In this document: in pieces, positions 40,921 through 51,012 of the stretch
How the letters are laid out: each line of letters begins with the position of its first letter
How positions within the stretch are numbered: the stretch's first letter is position 1
Assembly (NCBI RefSeq): GCF_004379255.2
Contig: NC_056033.1
Coordinates: 22,312,209-22,376,208 of the forward strand
Length of the DNA: 64,000 bases
DNA from: Salvia splendens
Taxonomy: Eukaryota; Streptophyta; Magnoliopsida; Lamiales; Lamiaceae
Reading direction: 5' to 3'
The notes under the pieces: model-generated
Seen by the model: the letters and a program-made list of their open reading frames with translations, nothing else
Database searches by the model: none
What the model was told of the DNA's origin: nothing
Made by a program: the position numbers and the translations under genes

Positions 40921-43900
40921 ATGTCGTACAATCTCATGTTTTGGAACGTGAGGGGGATCGCGAATGCGCCCACTCAAAACGTTCTGAAAAGACTAATTGG
41001 TTGTCATAATGTTTTATTTCTTGCAATAATGGAACCGCTCACACAACCGGACCCGGACCGTTTCTCTAAGGCCTTGGGGCTGTCCTTCATTGGTTCGAAC
41101 ATGAACGAGAAGATTTGGATGTTTGCGGAAGAGGGGTCCACTTTTGATATTGAGGTTGACTCGGAACAAATTCTCCACGGGTACCTCAAATCCCACCGCC
41201 TTGCTAGGCCGGTGGCCATCTCAGCCGTGTACGCCAAATGTACAAGGGCTGAAAGACATCACCTATGGGACAAGATGAGAGAGATTGCCGGGCCTCTTGA
41301 GGGAACACCTTGGATCATCGGTGGCGATTTCAACACCATGCTATCTCATCAAGACAGAGTTGGAAGTGATACCAACCGGCAAGCCGAGATGGTAGATTTT
41401 GCGGAGGCAACGGAAGATTGTAGGCTGCTTGACCCTGGTTTTGATGGAGCGGCATTCACTTGGGCCAAGAATGGCCTTTTTGAAAGGTTGGATAGAGTGC
41501 TTGTCAGCGAGGATTGGACTAAGACCTTCGAGGCTACTCGGGTTACGAACCTCCCCCGGATTGCCTCGGACCATGGACCAATTCTTGTCAGGTGCACGAA
41601 GATGAACACATCCGCTGGAGCCAAGGCTTTCAGGTTCCAGAACATGTGGATCCGACATGAAGGATTCATGGCCGTAGTGCAAAAAGCATGGGAGGAGCCC
41701 ACGGGGGCGGGTGGAATCCTAAACATTCAAATCAAGCAGGCCAGAGTTAAAAAGGCCCTTAAGGAGTGGAACAAAGAGGTTTTTGGAAACATTCATGCTA
41801 ATCTAAAAGAAAAGGAGGAAGAAATTGCTTTTGCCCAATCTTGTTTCGAAGCAAGGCCGACCCCGGATCACAGGACAGCGATCAACAAACACATTGCCGA
41901 GTACATCCTTTTGCTGAAAATGGAAGAAGATTTTTGGCGACAGAAGGCAGCTCTGAGGTGGCTTGCCGAGGGAGACAAAAATACCCGGTTCTACCAAAGC
42001 TGGGTGAAACAAAAGAGGGTTCGTCTCCGCATCCATTCAATACGTGTCAATGGGCAGGAGCTCACCGAGGAAGCCGAGATTAAAAAGTCCGCAGTGGAGT
42101 TCTTCCAACAACTCCTTGCCCCCAATAATCCGACACTTGAAGATCCAGACCTCGACCTAATCCAGCAGGTCCACTCAGCCGAGCAGTTCGCTGACATCGC
42201 AGATGCTCCAAGTGCGGACGAGGTCAGGAGTGCCACCTTTTGCATTTCCGGAGATAGTGCACCCGGACCCGACGGCTTCTCGGCCACCTTCTATCAAGCC
42301 TGCTGGCCTATTGTGGGACCGGAGGTAGTGGACGCAATCAGACAGTTCTTCAGAGGGGCCTTCCTGCCGAGGAGCATCACGGCCACAAGCATAGTCCTTA
42401 TCCCAAAGAAGGCTTCGCCGGAATCATGGACCGACTACCGACCCATCAGTCTCTGCAATGTTTTAAACAAGATCATTACCAAGGTACTCACCTCTCGACT
42501 CTCTCCTTTCCTCCCACAGGTCATCTCCCCAAACCAAAGTGGATTTGTCAAAGGTCGGCTCCTTAACGACAACGCACTTCTGGCTCAAGAGATGTTCCAT
42601 GAGCTTGCTAGATGCTCCCCAGCGCCTAATGTGGCAGTAAAGATTGACATGGCTAAAGCCTATGATAGGGTCCAATGGCCATTCCTCTTCAAAGTTTTAC
42701 GCCGTATGGGTTTCCCGGATTCATGGATTTCACTTATGGAGAGGTGTATTGGGTGTTGCTGGTTCTCGGTCCTTGTTAACGGGGCACCCTCGGGCTTCTT
42801 TAGATCAACTCGAGGACTTCGGCAAGGAGACCCGATCTCCCCTGCTCTGTTCGTAATCGCGGCGGACTACCTGTCCCGAGCATTAGATAAGCTCATCCTC
42901 GGCCAAAAGGACATGACGTTCAAAGCCTCCCGGAGATGCATGGAGATCAGCCATCTAGCCTATGCGGACGACATTATCATCTTCACTCAAGCGGCGGCAA
43001 ATCCTATGCGCCGGCTAAGAGCCTGTCTCGAAAAATATGAAAGAGTCTCCGGCCAACAAGTCAGCCTCGCCAAGAGTAATTTCTATATTGCCGAGGCCCA
43101 TGAACACTGGGCAAACTCGATCCAGGCGGAAGGAGGCTTCTCTAGAGGGGCCTTTCCTTTTCTCTATCTCGGTGTCCCTATCTACCGTGGTGTCAAGCGC
43201 ACGGACATGTTCCTCTTTCTACGGGAAAAGATTGCAAGAAGGATCTCAGGATGGGCACACCGTCACCTATCCTTTGGAGGAAGGCTTACGTTGATTAAGA
43301 GCACTCTTGAAGCGATCCCCTTGCACATCTTTCAAGCCGTCGAGCCCACGGCCGGTACCCTCAAGCAACTTGATCAACAAATGGCCCGATTCTTTTGGGG
43401 GTCTACGAATGAAAAGAAGCGGACCCATTGGATTGGATGGGAACAAATGTGCCGGCCCACTGATGAAGGAGGCCTTGGGATCCGAAAAACTATGGAGGTC
43501 CTCCACGCTTTCAATATCAAACTGTGGTGGCGATTTCGGGAGCAAAACTCCCTTTGGGCAAGATACATGATGGCAAAATATTGCTCCAACTCCACACCGC
43601 TCACCTTGAGATTGCCGAGCAGGAGTAGCCCTACGTGGAGAAGGCTCTCAAGAGCATGGCCCCTCGCGCAACCGCACATGAGATGGCTAGTGGGACAAGG
43701 GGACATCTACTTCTGGGATGACATTTGGCTTGGCAATAGCCCTCTGAGGGAACTTAGCCTTGATGATAGGGGAAGACCAACCACCCGGGTCTCGGAGTTC
43801 ATTACAAATGGTGGTTGGGATGTGCCCAAGCTTCAACTCCTTCACAATCAGGCCGGCCTCCCTCAGCATGTTATCGATGGCATCATTAATACACCGATCC

Positions 43901-45087
43901 TCCATGACGAACAGGATATCCCGAGGTGGAACCTCTCTAAGCATGGGGAATTCACGGTGGTTTCGACATGGGACACACTTCGAGGACGAAACCCGATCAT
44001 CCATGGTTTGGGGGACGTTTGGAAGGTAGGCCTCACCAACTCAATAGCCATCTTTATCTGGAGGCTTCTCTCCAATCGGGTGCCGGTTGACACGAAACTT
44101 CAGTGGCGGGAGATTGAGCTAGCTTCTAAGTGCCAATGCTGCCCCCACAGACCGAACACTGAGTCACTCCAACACCTCTTCATCCAGGGATATGGAGCTC
44201 GCAGAGTATGGAGTGAGTTCGACGGCTGGTTCACAGGCCCGTTCCCACGCATCCATATCAATGACACAATCCCTACGAGAATCGAAGTGTGGGCGCGAAG
44301 GTGCCAACAGCCGAACAAGAAACATCTTAGCCGAGCCACTCCATACCTCATCCTTTGGTTTATTTGGTCGGAGAGAAACAGGAGCCGCCACCAAGGCACA
44401 CAGTTTAAACCACAAAACGTGGTATGGCAGGTCCACATGTTCATTCGAAATGCTATGTCTAATGGAAGCTTGAAGCCGAAACATTGGAAGGGAGTTAAAC
44501 TTGGAATCAATATTCCTCAACAAGCGGCGGCAATCAGGGCGCTACCCCTAGCCATGGCAATCAAATGGAACCCCCCGGATCAGCCGTGGATAAAGCTCAA
44601 CACGGATGGCTCCTATAATGAAGCGAACGGCAGTACAGGGGCTGGCGGGATTATTCGAGACCACTCGGGTAAGATGCTCGTCGCCGTCAGCACACCCCTT
44701 GAAGCCCACTCGGCGTTAGAAGCGGAGCTGTTGGCCATGATCCACGGGCTAAATATAGCCAAGGAATACGGCCTACCAATCTGGATTGAGTCAGATGCAG
44801 AGCAAGCAATCAAATTGGTCAATGGGACGGGATGGGGGCCGGCACTCGCTCGGCAAGCGGTGGCGCAACTAACCATTCTCAAACGCCAACTCAAATTCCG
44901 AGCCACCTTCATACACAGGGAGGGGAACAAAGCGGCGGACTTCCTTGCGAAAATGGGGCTAGTCCAAGACAGTGGCCTACGAATGCACTATAACTCAGCA
45001 CCGAGAGAACTATTGGACTTGGTTAGATTGGACGAGATGGGAGTGTCGCACATCCGAAACCTAGACGGGGACGGGCATCAAAGTTGA
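40921..45087 (+). CDS. LINE-H ORF2: endonuclease, reverse transcriptase, RNase H, intact
   Basis: 1388 codons. Endonuclease: N9 in MFWNVRG, E38 in AIMEP, D136/N138 in GGDFN, S216-D217-H218. RT: APGPDGFSATFYQ, FVKGRLLNDN, KIDMAKAYDRVQW (first Asp region), RQGDPISPALF and Y681-A-D-D684. Zinc-type segment with C1071, C1073, C1074 and a downstream LQHLF. RNase H: D1229 in NTDGS, SALEAEL, WIESDAEQ, and D1340 in NKAADFL. All catalytic motifs I can recognise are present. In the family it nicks DNA and primes cDNA synthesis there, and can also copy other poly(A) RNAs, which fits the RFC3 and BAG copies nearby. Confidence 0.94.
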   Translation: MSYNLMFWNVRGIANAPTQNVLKRLIGCHNVLFLAIMEPLTQPDPDRFSKALGLSFIGSNMNEKIWMFAEEGSTFDIEVDSEQILHGYLKSHRLARPVAISAVYAKCTRAERHHLWDKMREIAGPLEGTPWIIGGDFNTMLSHQDRVGSDTNRQAEMVDFAEATEDCRLLDPGFDGAAFTWAKNGLFERLDRVLVSEDWTKTFEATRVTNLPRIASDHGPILVRCTKMNTSAGAKAFRFQNMWIRHEGFMAVVQKAWEEPTGAGGILNIQIKQARVKKALKEWNKEVFGNIHANLKEKEEEIAFAQSCFEARPTPDHRTAINKHIAEYILLLKMEEDFWRQKAALRWLAEGDKNTRFYQSWVKQKRVRLRIHSIRVNGQELTEEAEIKKSAVEFFQQLLAPNNPTLEDPDLDLIQQVHSAEQFADIADAPSADEVRSATFCISGDSAPGPDGFSATFYQACWPIVGPEVVDAIRQFFRGAFLPRSITATSIVLIPKKASPESWTDYRPISLCNVLNKIITKVLTSRLSPFLPQVISPNQSGFVKGRLLNDNALLAQEMFHELARCSPAPNVAVKIDMAKAYDRVQWPFLFKVLRRMGFPDSWISLMERCIGCCWFSVLVNGAPSGFFRSTRGLRQGDPISPALFVIAADYLSRALDKLILGQKDMTFKASRRCMEISHLAYADDIIIFTQAAANPMRRLRACLEKYERVSGQQVSLAKSNFYIAEAHEHWANSIQAEGGFSRGAFPFLYLGVPIYRGVKRTDMFLFLREKIARRISGWAHRHLSFGGRLTLIKSTLEAIPLHIFQAVEPTAGTLKQLDQQMARFFWGSTNEKKRTHWIGWEQMCRPTDEGGLGIRKTMEVLHAFNIKLWWRFREQNSLWARYMMAKYCSNSTPLTLRLPSRSSPTWRRLSRAWPLAQPHMRWLVGQGDIYFWDDIWLGNSPLRELSLDDRGRPTTRVSEFITNGGWDVPKLQLLHNQAGLPQHVIDGIINTPILHDEQDIPRWNLSKHGEFTVVSTWDTLRGRNPIIHGLGDVWKVGLTNSIAIFIWRLLSNRVPVDTKLQWREIELASKCQCCPHRPNTESLQHLFIQGYGARRVWSEFDGWFTGPFPRIHINDTIPTRIEVWARRCQQPNKKHLSRATPYLILWFIWSERNRSRHQGTQFKPQNVVWQVHMFIRNAMSNGSLKPKHWKGVKLGINIPQQAAAIRALPLAMAIKWNPPDQPWIKLNTDGSYNEANGSTGAGGIIRDHSGKMLVAVSTPLEAHSALEAELLAMIHGLNIAKEYGLPIWIESDAEQAIKLVNGTGWGPALARQAVAQLTILKRQLKFRATFIHREGNKAADFLAKMGLVQDSGLRMHYNSAPRELLDLVRLDEMGVSHIRNLDGDGHQS

Positions 45088-45301
45088 TCATGAGACGACG
45101 GGAGACAATAGTGACTAGCTTTGTGGTTAATTGTTTTTTGGAAAGGAGTATGATGAGGTCCGAACCTTGTGGGATCGGACCGCATACTACTCTTGATTTT
45201 GTTACGGCACACCACTTTTGGGTGTGGCCACGCCTTGTAATTATCTCTTGTGGAAATATAGGGATGAGGGACCCACGAACCCTCCACCGTAGAGGTGTTT
45301 G

Positions 45302-45304
<3 letters not shown>
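45088..45304 (+). other. LINE-H 3'UTR
   Basis: Same hairpins as LINE-D (ggtccga/tcggacc and cacacc/ggtgtg), ending ccaccgtagaggtgtttgatt before the A tail. Confidence 0.8.
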
Positions 45305-45347
<43 letters not shown>

Positions 45348-48301
45348 TCAATGTGGGCGGCCGGGAGATCTCGGACGAAATGGAGATAAGAAGTTTAGCG
45401 GTGGAGTTCTTCCAAGACCTCCTGGCCCCGGGGCCCCTCACTTTGTCCGAGCCAGACCTTGATTTGATCCATCAACTCCCACCCTTGGATGAAGTGGCTG
45501 CTCTCCCCGACCCCCCATCCGCAGAGGAAGTTAAAAAGGCTGTTTTTGACATCTCCGGGGACAGTGCCCCAGGGCCGGATGGTTTCACGGCCTTGTTCTA
45601 CCAGGCCTGTTGGCCAATTCTTCGGGGGTGCCTACCTCCCACGTAGCGTCACGGCCACAAGCACTGTCCTCATCCCAAAAAAGCTTGTGCCGGAGTCGTG
45701 GAGCGACTACCGCCCCATTAACCTGTGCAACGTCGTCAACAAGATTATCACAAAGATAATGTCGAAGAGAATGACTTCGCTCATCCCTATGGTTATCTCA
45801 CCAAACCAGAGTGGATTTGTGAAGGGACGGCTCCTCAATGATAATGTCCTTTTGGCACAGGATATGTTCCATGAGCTCTCGAGATGTGCGCCGGCCCCTA
45901 ATGTCGCGGTAAAAATCGATATGGCTAACGCCTACGACCGAGTACAATGGCCCTTTCTTTTGAAAGTGCTACACCGATGGGTTTCCCGGCCCCGTGGGTC
46001 TCTTTGATTGAGAGATGTGTGGGCTCGTGTTGGTTCTCGGTGCTGGTCAATGGCGCCCCGTCCGGGTTCTTTAAGTCCACCCGCAGCCTCAGACAGGGAG
46101 ATCCAATATCTCCGACACTTTTCATAATTGCAGCTGAGTACCTCTCAAGAAAATTAGACAAGCTCATTTTGGGAAAGAAAGAGATGACTTTTAGAGCTAC
46201 TCGCCACTGCATGGAAATAAGCCACCTCGCCTACGCCGATGACATTGTGATATTCACACAAGCAGCGGAGGGACCTCTTAGGCGGCTGCGGACTTGCTTG
46301 GAGACATATGCCGGGGTTTCCGGGCAGCAGATTAACTTGGCAAAAAGCAACTTCTACATTGCCGAACAACATGAAGGGTGCGCCAACATTATACAAAATG
46401 AAGGAGGCTTCGCACGAGGTACTTTCCTATTTTTGTACCTTGGAGTTACTATTTATCGTGGTGTCAAACGTACAGATATGTTTATGTTCCTTCGGGAAAA
46501 GATTGCTGCACGAATCTCGGGGTGGGCTCATCGACACCTCTCCTTTGGAGGTAGGCTTACACTACTCCAAAGCACACTTGAAGCGGTGCCGCTGCACATT
46601 TTCCAGGCCATTGAACCAACATCCGGGGCCCTTAAGCAATTGGATCAGCAGATGGCCCAATTTTTCTGGGGATCGTCAACAGAGAGAAAAAAGACACATT
46701 GGATTGGGTGGGATCAGATCTGCCTCCCCACCCCTGAAGGGGGTCTCGGCATTCATAAGACCAAAGATTCCCTTTGGGCTAGATACATGAAGGCCAAGTA
46801 TTGTCATAAAAACTCCCCCCTTGCGGCCTCCCATTCGGGGAGAAGTAGCCCGACATGGAAGCGGCTAATGAAAGTGAGAAATCAAGCAAATCCGCACATT
46901 AGATGGGTGATCGGTCAGGGCGATGCCTACTTTTGGGATGACATTTGGTTTGGTGAATCTCCCCTTCGCGAGATCTGCCTTGACGATAGGGGCGCCTCAT
47001 CGGCCAAGGTCTCGGACTACATTGGTGGTGGAACTTGGGATGAGGCTAAGTTACGTCAACTTCACAACCAGGCTAGAATGTCACAAGAGGTTATCACACA
47101 AATCCTTCATACCCCAATCGTCGCGGGAGAACCGGACGTCCCTCGATGGAAGCTTTCTCGGCTCGGGGAGTTCTCGCTCACTACGACCTGGGAGACTATA
47201 CGTACGCAAAGGCCGAGAATCCAAGGTCTCGACGACATTTGGAGGGCTGGCCTTACAAAATCTATTGCAATCTTCAATTGGCGATTATTGTCAAACAGGA
47301 TACCGGTTGACTCCAAGCTCCAATGGAGGAAGATTGAGCTTGCGTCGAAATGCCAATGCTGCCCACGGAGGCCTTACACCGAGTCCCTTCAACATCTCTT
47401 CATCCGAGGGTGGGGAGCAGCATGTGTCTGGAGGGAGTTCGACGGTTGGTTCGAAGGCTCGGCCCCATCTCTTAGGGTGAATGACACCATCCCGGACAGG
47501 TTGCAAGTGTGGTCCGCTAGGACCCAACAGCATGATAGGAGACCCCTTAGTCGAGTCATTCCATACCTCATTCTGTGGTTCCTTTGGGCAGAGAGGAATA
47601 GGAGTCGACATGAGCAAATTCAGTTCAAACCGTACAACGTTGTTTGGCAGGTTCACATGTTCATCCACAACAACATGACCAATGGTCACACCAAGCCGAA
47701 GCATTGGAAGGGAGTGAAACTCGGAATGAGCCCCCCGAATCACCCCGAGACAAGGGGGCCGAGACCGTTAGTTATGCCGGTTAAGTGGCACCCCCCGGAA
47801 CGCACATGGATCAAGCTTAACACGGATGGGGCGTTCTTTGAGGCAACAAACAAGGGTGGTGGAGGGGGTCTTGTTCGGGACCACAATGGGAAATTATTTG
47901 CAGCATTTGCAACCCCCCTCGTCGTTCAATCGGCTCTTGAGGCCGAGCTCATGGCCATACACTATGGGTTGGAGGTAGCGAAGGCGTTCAACCTACCCAT
48001 ATGAATAGAATCAGATGCGGAACAAGCTATTAAGTTGCTCAATGGCACGACTTGGGGCCCGACACAAGTTCGCCGCGTCATGGCCCTTTTGCATGGCTTC
48101 AAACGTAGACATATATTCCGGGCCACCTTCATTCATAGGGAGGGCAACAAAGCGGCTGATATGCTCGCCAAAATGGGAGTGGAACAAGATAATTTCCAAC
48201 AAATGTCCCCACAAAATGTTCCAAGAAGGATTAGAGCCATCGTCCGGATGGATGAAATGGGAGTCCCCAATCTTCGGGTGAGAGATGATGAACGAGAGTA
48301 G

Positions 48302-48553
48302 CACGAGGCACGGAAAGTGGTCACTGATCTTGCTTTGTACCGGACGCCGTAGAGTATGTGGGTGTCGGTCCATCCCCGGATTAACCCATATTTACTCTTG
48401 TGGTGTTTTTGTAATAGGGTGTGGTGTAAATTGTTTTTGTCACTCTAGCTTTAGAAAGATTGGTCCTCTTGTAATCAAGTAATGGCCTTTTGTTGATATA
48501 TAGGGATGAGGGACCCACGAACCCTCCACCGTGAAGGTGTTTGATTGAAAACA
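48302..48553 (+). other. LINE-F 3'UTR
   Basis: Noncoding and diverged from the others: hairpin 1 and hairpin 2 are not recognisable as such, but the last 55 bases (atatagggatgagggaccca to gaaggtgtttgattg) match closely. Only a few A follow, which suggests loss of the tail. Confidence 0.75.
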
Positions 48554-48566
48554 AAATCCAATTTTG
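48554..48566. repeat. Right TSD of LINE-F
   Basis: Second copy of aaatccaattttg; gag continues in the same codon phase. Confidence 0.85.
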
Positions 48567-49326
48567 GGGCTGCTTCTAAACCCCAAAATGAAGCGTCAAC
48601 ATCCGAGTCCAAAGAATTTGAGAAGGGTAAAGGTATTTCTACTTCTACTCGAAATAGAGATATCAAATGTTTTCGTTGTCAAGGTGTTGGACACATTGCA
48701 TCTCAATGTCCAAACAAAAGGGTGATGATTTTGAAGCCAAATGGAGAGATAGAATCTGAAAGTGAACGCGAAGATGATGATGATGAGGAGGAGGATAAAC
48801 AATTGGGGGAGATTGGACCAGAACATGGAGAACTTTTGGTGGTTCGAAGGACTCTAAACATGCAAAATAGAAACGATGATCAACAAAGGGAGAACATCTT
48901 CCACACAAGGTGTTTGGTCCAAGGTAAACTTTGCATAATGATTATTGATGGTGGTAGTTGTGCAAATGTTGCAAGTTCTGAAATGGTGGAAAAGTTGAGC
49001 TAACAACGGAAAAACATCCTAATCCATACAAGCTACAATGGCTTAATGAATGTGGAGAAATTCGAGTGACTAAGCGAGTTCTAATTTCGTTTTCAATTGG
49101 CAATTATAAAGATGATGTTCTTTGTGATGTTGTGCCAATGCATGCAAGTCACATTCTTTTGGGGAGGCCATGGCAGTTTGATCGTAGGGTGATTTATGAT
49201 GGATTTGACAACCACTACACCTTCAAGCACAACAACAAGTCTATTATGCTTGTCTCATTGACGCCTCAATAAGTTCAAGAGGACCAACAGAAATTGTCAC
49301 AAGCAAGGAGAGCTCGTGAGGTTGAG

Positions 49327-49450
49327 AGAAAAAAAAGTGAGGGCATTGAAAAAGAGTCGAGTGAAAAAAAGAGTCGAGAGAAAAGTAAGAATGAGAGAAA
49401 AAAAGGTGAGGGCATTGAAAAAGAGTCAAGTGAAAAGAGTCCGAATGAAA
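49327..49450 (+). repeat. 69-bp imperfect repeat, Lys/Glu-rich
   Basis: The block agaaaaaaaagtgagggcat followed by tgaaaaagagtc occurs twice, about 69 bp apart (gtgaggg at 49337 and 49406). It encodes KKSEGIEKESSEKKS-like stretches between protease and RT. An identical pair occurs 7563 bp downstream in the duplicated unit. Confidence 0.7.
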
Positions 49451-50700
49451 AAAAAGAATTTTTATGTGGGAGCAAAAGAAATAAAGAGTGCAATAGTTGA
49501 AAAAGAGAGTGTTTTCATCTTAGTGTACAAACAGTCTTTGTTTACCACTAACGAATTAACCACTTCTTTGCCAAGTACTTTTATGTCTCTTTTACAGGAA
49601 TTCGAAGATATTTTTCCAGTTGAAGAATCAAGTGGATTACCTCCATTAAGAGGTATTGAACACCAAATTGACCTTGTTCCCGGGGCAGTTCTACCAAACC
49701 GACCAGCCTATAGAGCCAATCCCGAAGAGACTAAGGAAATTCAAAGGCAAGTGCAAGAGTTGTTGGACCAAGGAAAAATTCGTGAGAGCATGAGTCCATG
49801 TGCTGTTCCGGTAATTGTTGTTTCTAAGAAAGATGGATCATGGAGGATGTGCATCGACTGCCGAGCAATCAACAAAATCACGGTAAAGTATCGCTATCCT
49901 ATTCCTAGGCTAGATGATATGCTTGATGAATTGCATGGATCTGTTGTGTTTAGTAAGATCGATTTGAAAAGTAGTTATCATCAAATTCGAATTAGAGAAG
50001 GAGACGAATGGAAAACAGCCTTTAAAACAAAATTTGGTCTATATGAGTGGTTAGTAATGCCTTTTGGTTTAACTAATGCACCAAGTACTTTCATGAGATT
50101 GATGCTCCATGTTTTGAGAAAATTCATTGGAAAATTTGTGGTTGTTTATTTTGATGATATTCTTGTCTATAGCAAAAATGTGGATGAACATCTTAACCAT
50201 GTGCGCGTGCGTGCAGTTTTGGATACCTTACGAAAAGAATCATTGTACGCAAATCTCAAAAAGTGTTCTTTTTGCATGGATAAAGTTGTTTTTCTGGGTT
50301 TTGTTATAAGTGTTAATGGGATTGAAATGGAAAAGGAGAAGGTGAAAGCTATTTTAGAATGGCCAATTCCTCAAAATGTAGCACAAGTTAGAAGTTTTCA
50401 TGGTCTTGCAAGTTTTTATAGGAGGTTTGTCAAGGATTTTAGTACAATTGCTGCACCTTTGAATGAGATTGTGAAAAAGGATATTTGTTTTTATTGGGGA
50501 GAAAAACAAGAGCATGCTTTTAATCTCCTCAAAGAAAAACTTACAACTGCACCAATTCTTTCTTTGCCTAACTTTGATAACATGTTCGAGCTTGAATGCG
50601 ATGCATCTGGAGTAGGCATAGGAGCTGTTTTGTTGCGGGATGGAAAGCCAATCGCTTACTTTAGTGAAAAGTTGAAAGGAGCTCAATTGAACTATCCAAC

Positions 50701-50760
50701 GTATGACGAAGGCCGGACCGCTTAATACTCTTGTACTTTGTGAAGGCTCACCACTTTTGG
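50701..50760 (+). other. LINE 3'UTR scrap between gypsy and LINE-I
   Basis: ccggaccgctt, tactcttg and caccacttttgg align with the LINE-E 3'UTR (28447 onward). There is no poly(A); the conserved LINE 5' start (gagtgagaagctcctc) follows immediately. ctcac (50747-50751) and gtgag (50762-50766) pair around cacttttgga, so the hairpin spans the junction. Confidence 0.7.
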
Positions 50761-51012
50761 AGTGAGAAGCTCCTCATTCTCTCTAAACACAACTCCCTAT
50801 TGTCCCGCCTTGTAACACCGTTGCCAACCACCGCCGCCCTCTTCAACTCAAGGTCTTCACCCTCGCTTCCCTCCCCTCCACTCCGACCTCAACCCGGCCT
50901 TCTTTCAACCCTCACGACCCTAAACGCTGCCGGCCTCCGCCTTTGTGTCGGATCTTACACCGTCACCTCCGCTTCCCCCCGACCACGCTGGTGACTTGGC
51001 ACACGCTCGGCC
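50761..51012 (+). promoter_or_regulatory. LINE-I 5'UTR
   Basis: gagtgagaagctcctcattc with a short hairpin gagaa/ttctc (50764-50781), then about 200 C-rich bases before the ORF1 ATG. Noncoding; promoter role inferred. Confidence 0.45.

Larger units (their letters stand above)
37617..45345 (+). mobile_element. LINE-H: full-length LINE with both ORFs open
   Basis: 5'UTR, ORF1 (1017 codons), ORF2 (1388 codons), 3'UTR with both hairpins and a 41-A tail (45305-45345). It is inserted in LINE-F ORF2 between RIHL and KINVGG (compare LINE-E at 24200). No TSD is readable; compared with LINE-E the target seems to have lost about four bases. It is the only copy in the window with no visible lesion, hence the best candidate for an autonomous element. 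Confidence 0.93.
31907..48301 (+). pseudogene. LINE-F ORF2 in three pieces, multiply disabled
   Basis: Piece 1 (31907-32346) is endonuclease with a frameshift at about 32230, giving the stop after IYGMN. Piece 2 (36944-37616) is the endonuclease end and linker, with an in-frame TAG at about 37096. Piece 3 (45346-48301) runs from INVGGREIS through RT, with a shift and loss near 45620, a shift near 45975, AYADDIVIF present, and an in-frame loss of WWRF before SLWARY. It continues through the CQCCPRRPYTESLQHLF zinc segment and RNase H, which has a TGA at 48002-48004 before IESDAEQ. The last stop is at 48299-48301. No functional enzyme is possible. Confidence 0.9.
29007..48553 (+). mobile_element. 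LINE-F: old LINE in gypsy gag, host of a solo LTR and LINE-H
   Basis: 13-bp TSD; LINE 5' end at about 29050 (tctagtgagagacgctcctcc) preceded by about 40 bases of A-rich filler; ORF1 and ORF2 both damaged; the 3' end ccaccgtgaaggtgtttgattg has almost no A tail. Its ORF2 lies in three pieces (31907-32346, 36944-37616, 45346-48301), separated by a solo LTR and by LINE-H. It is closely related to LINE-A. Confidence 0.9.
48554..50706 (+). pseudogene. Ty3/gypsy gag end, protease, RT and start of RNase H
   Basis: The gag zinc knuckle CFRCQGVGHIASQCP (about 48670-48715) is followed by an acidic segment and the protease motif MIIDGGSCANVAS (about 48940). A shift falls at about 49005, with PYKLQWLNECGEIRVTKRV in the next frame, a stop TAA at 49270-49272, a lysine/glutamate-rich repeat, another shift, then RT: SKKDGSWRMCIDCRAIN, PIPRLDDMLDEL, KIDLKSSYHQIRI, MPFGLTNAPSTFM and catalytic YFDDILVYS. 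RNase H begins at ELECDASGVGIGA and is cut at YPTYD (about 50706), where LINE 3'UTR sequence starts. Integrase is absent. RT itself is open, but the polyprotein is broken. Confidence 0.91.

Noticed and set aside
49327..49450. CRISPR-like or satellite array in the Lys/Glu repeat
   Set aside because: Only two imperfect units with coding character and no spacers.
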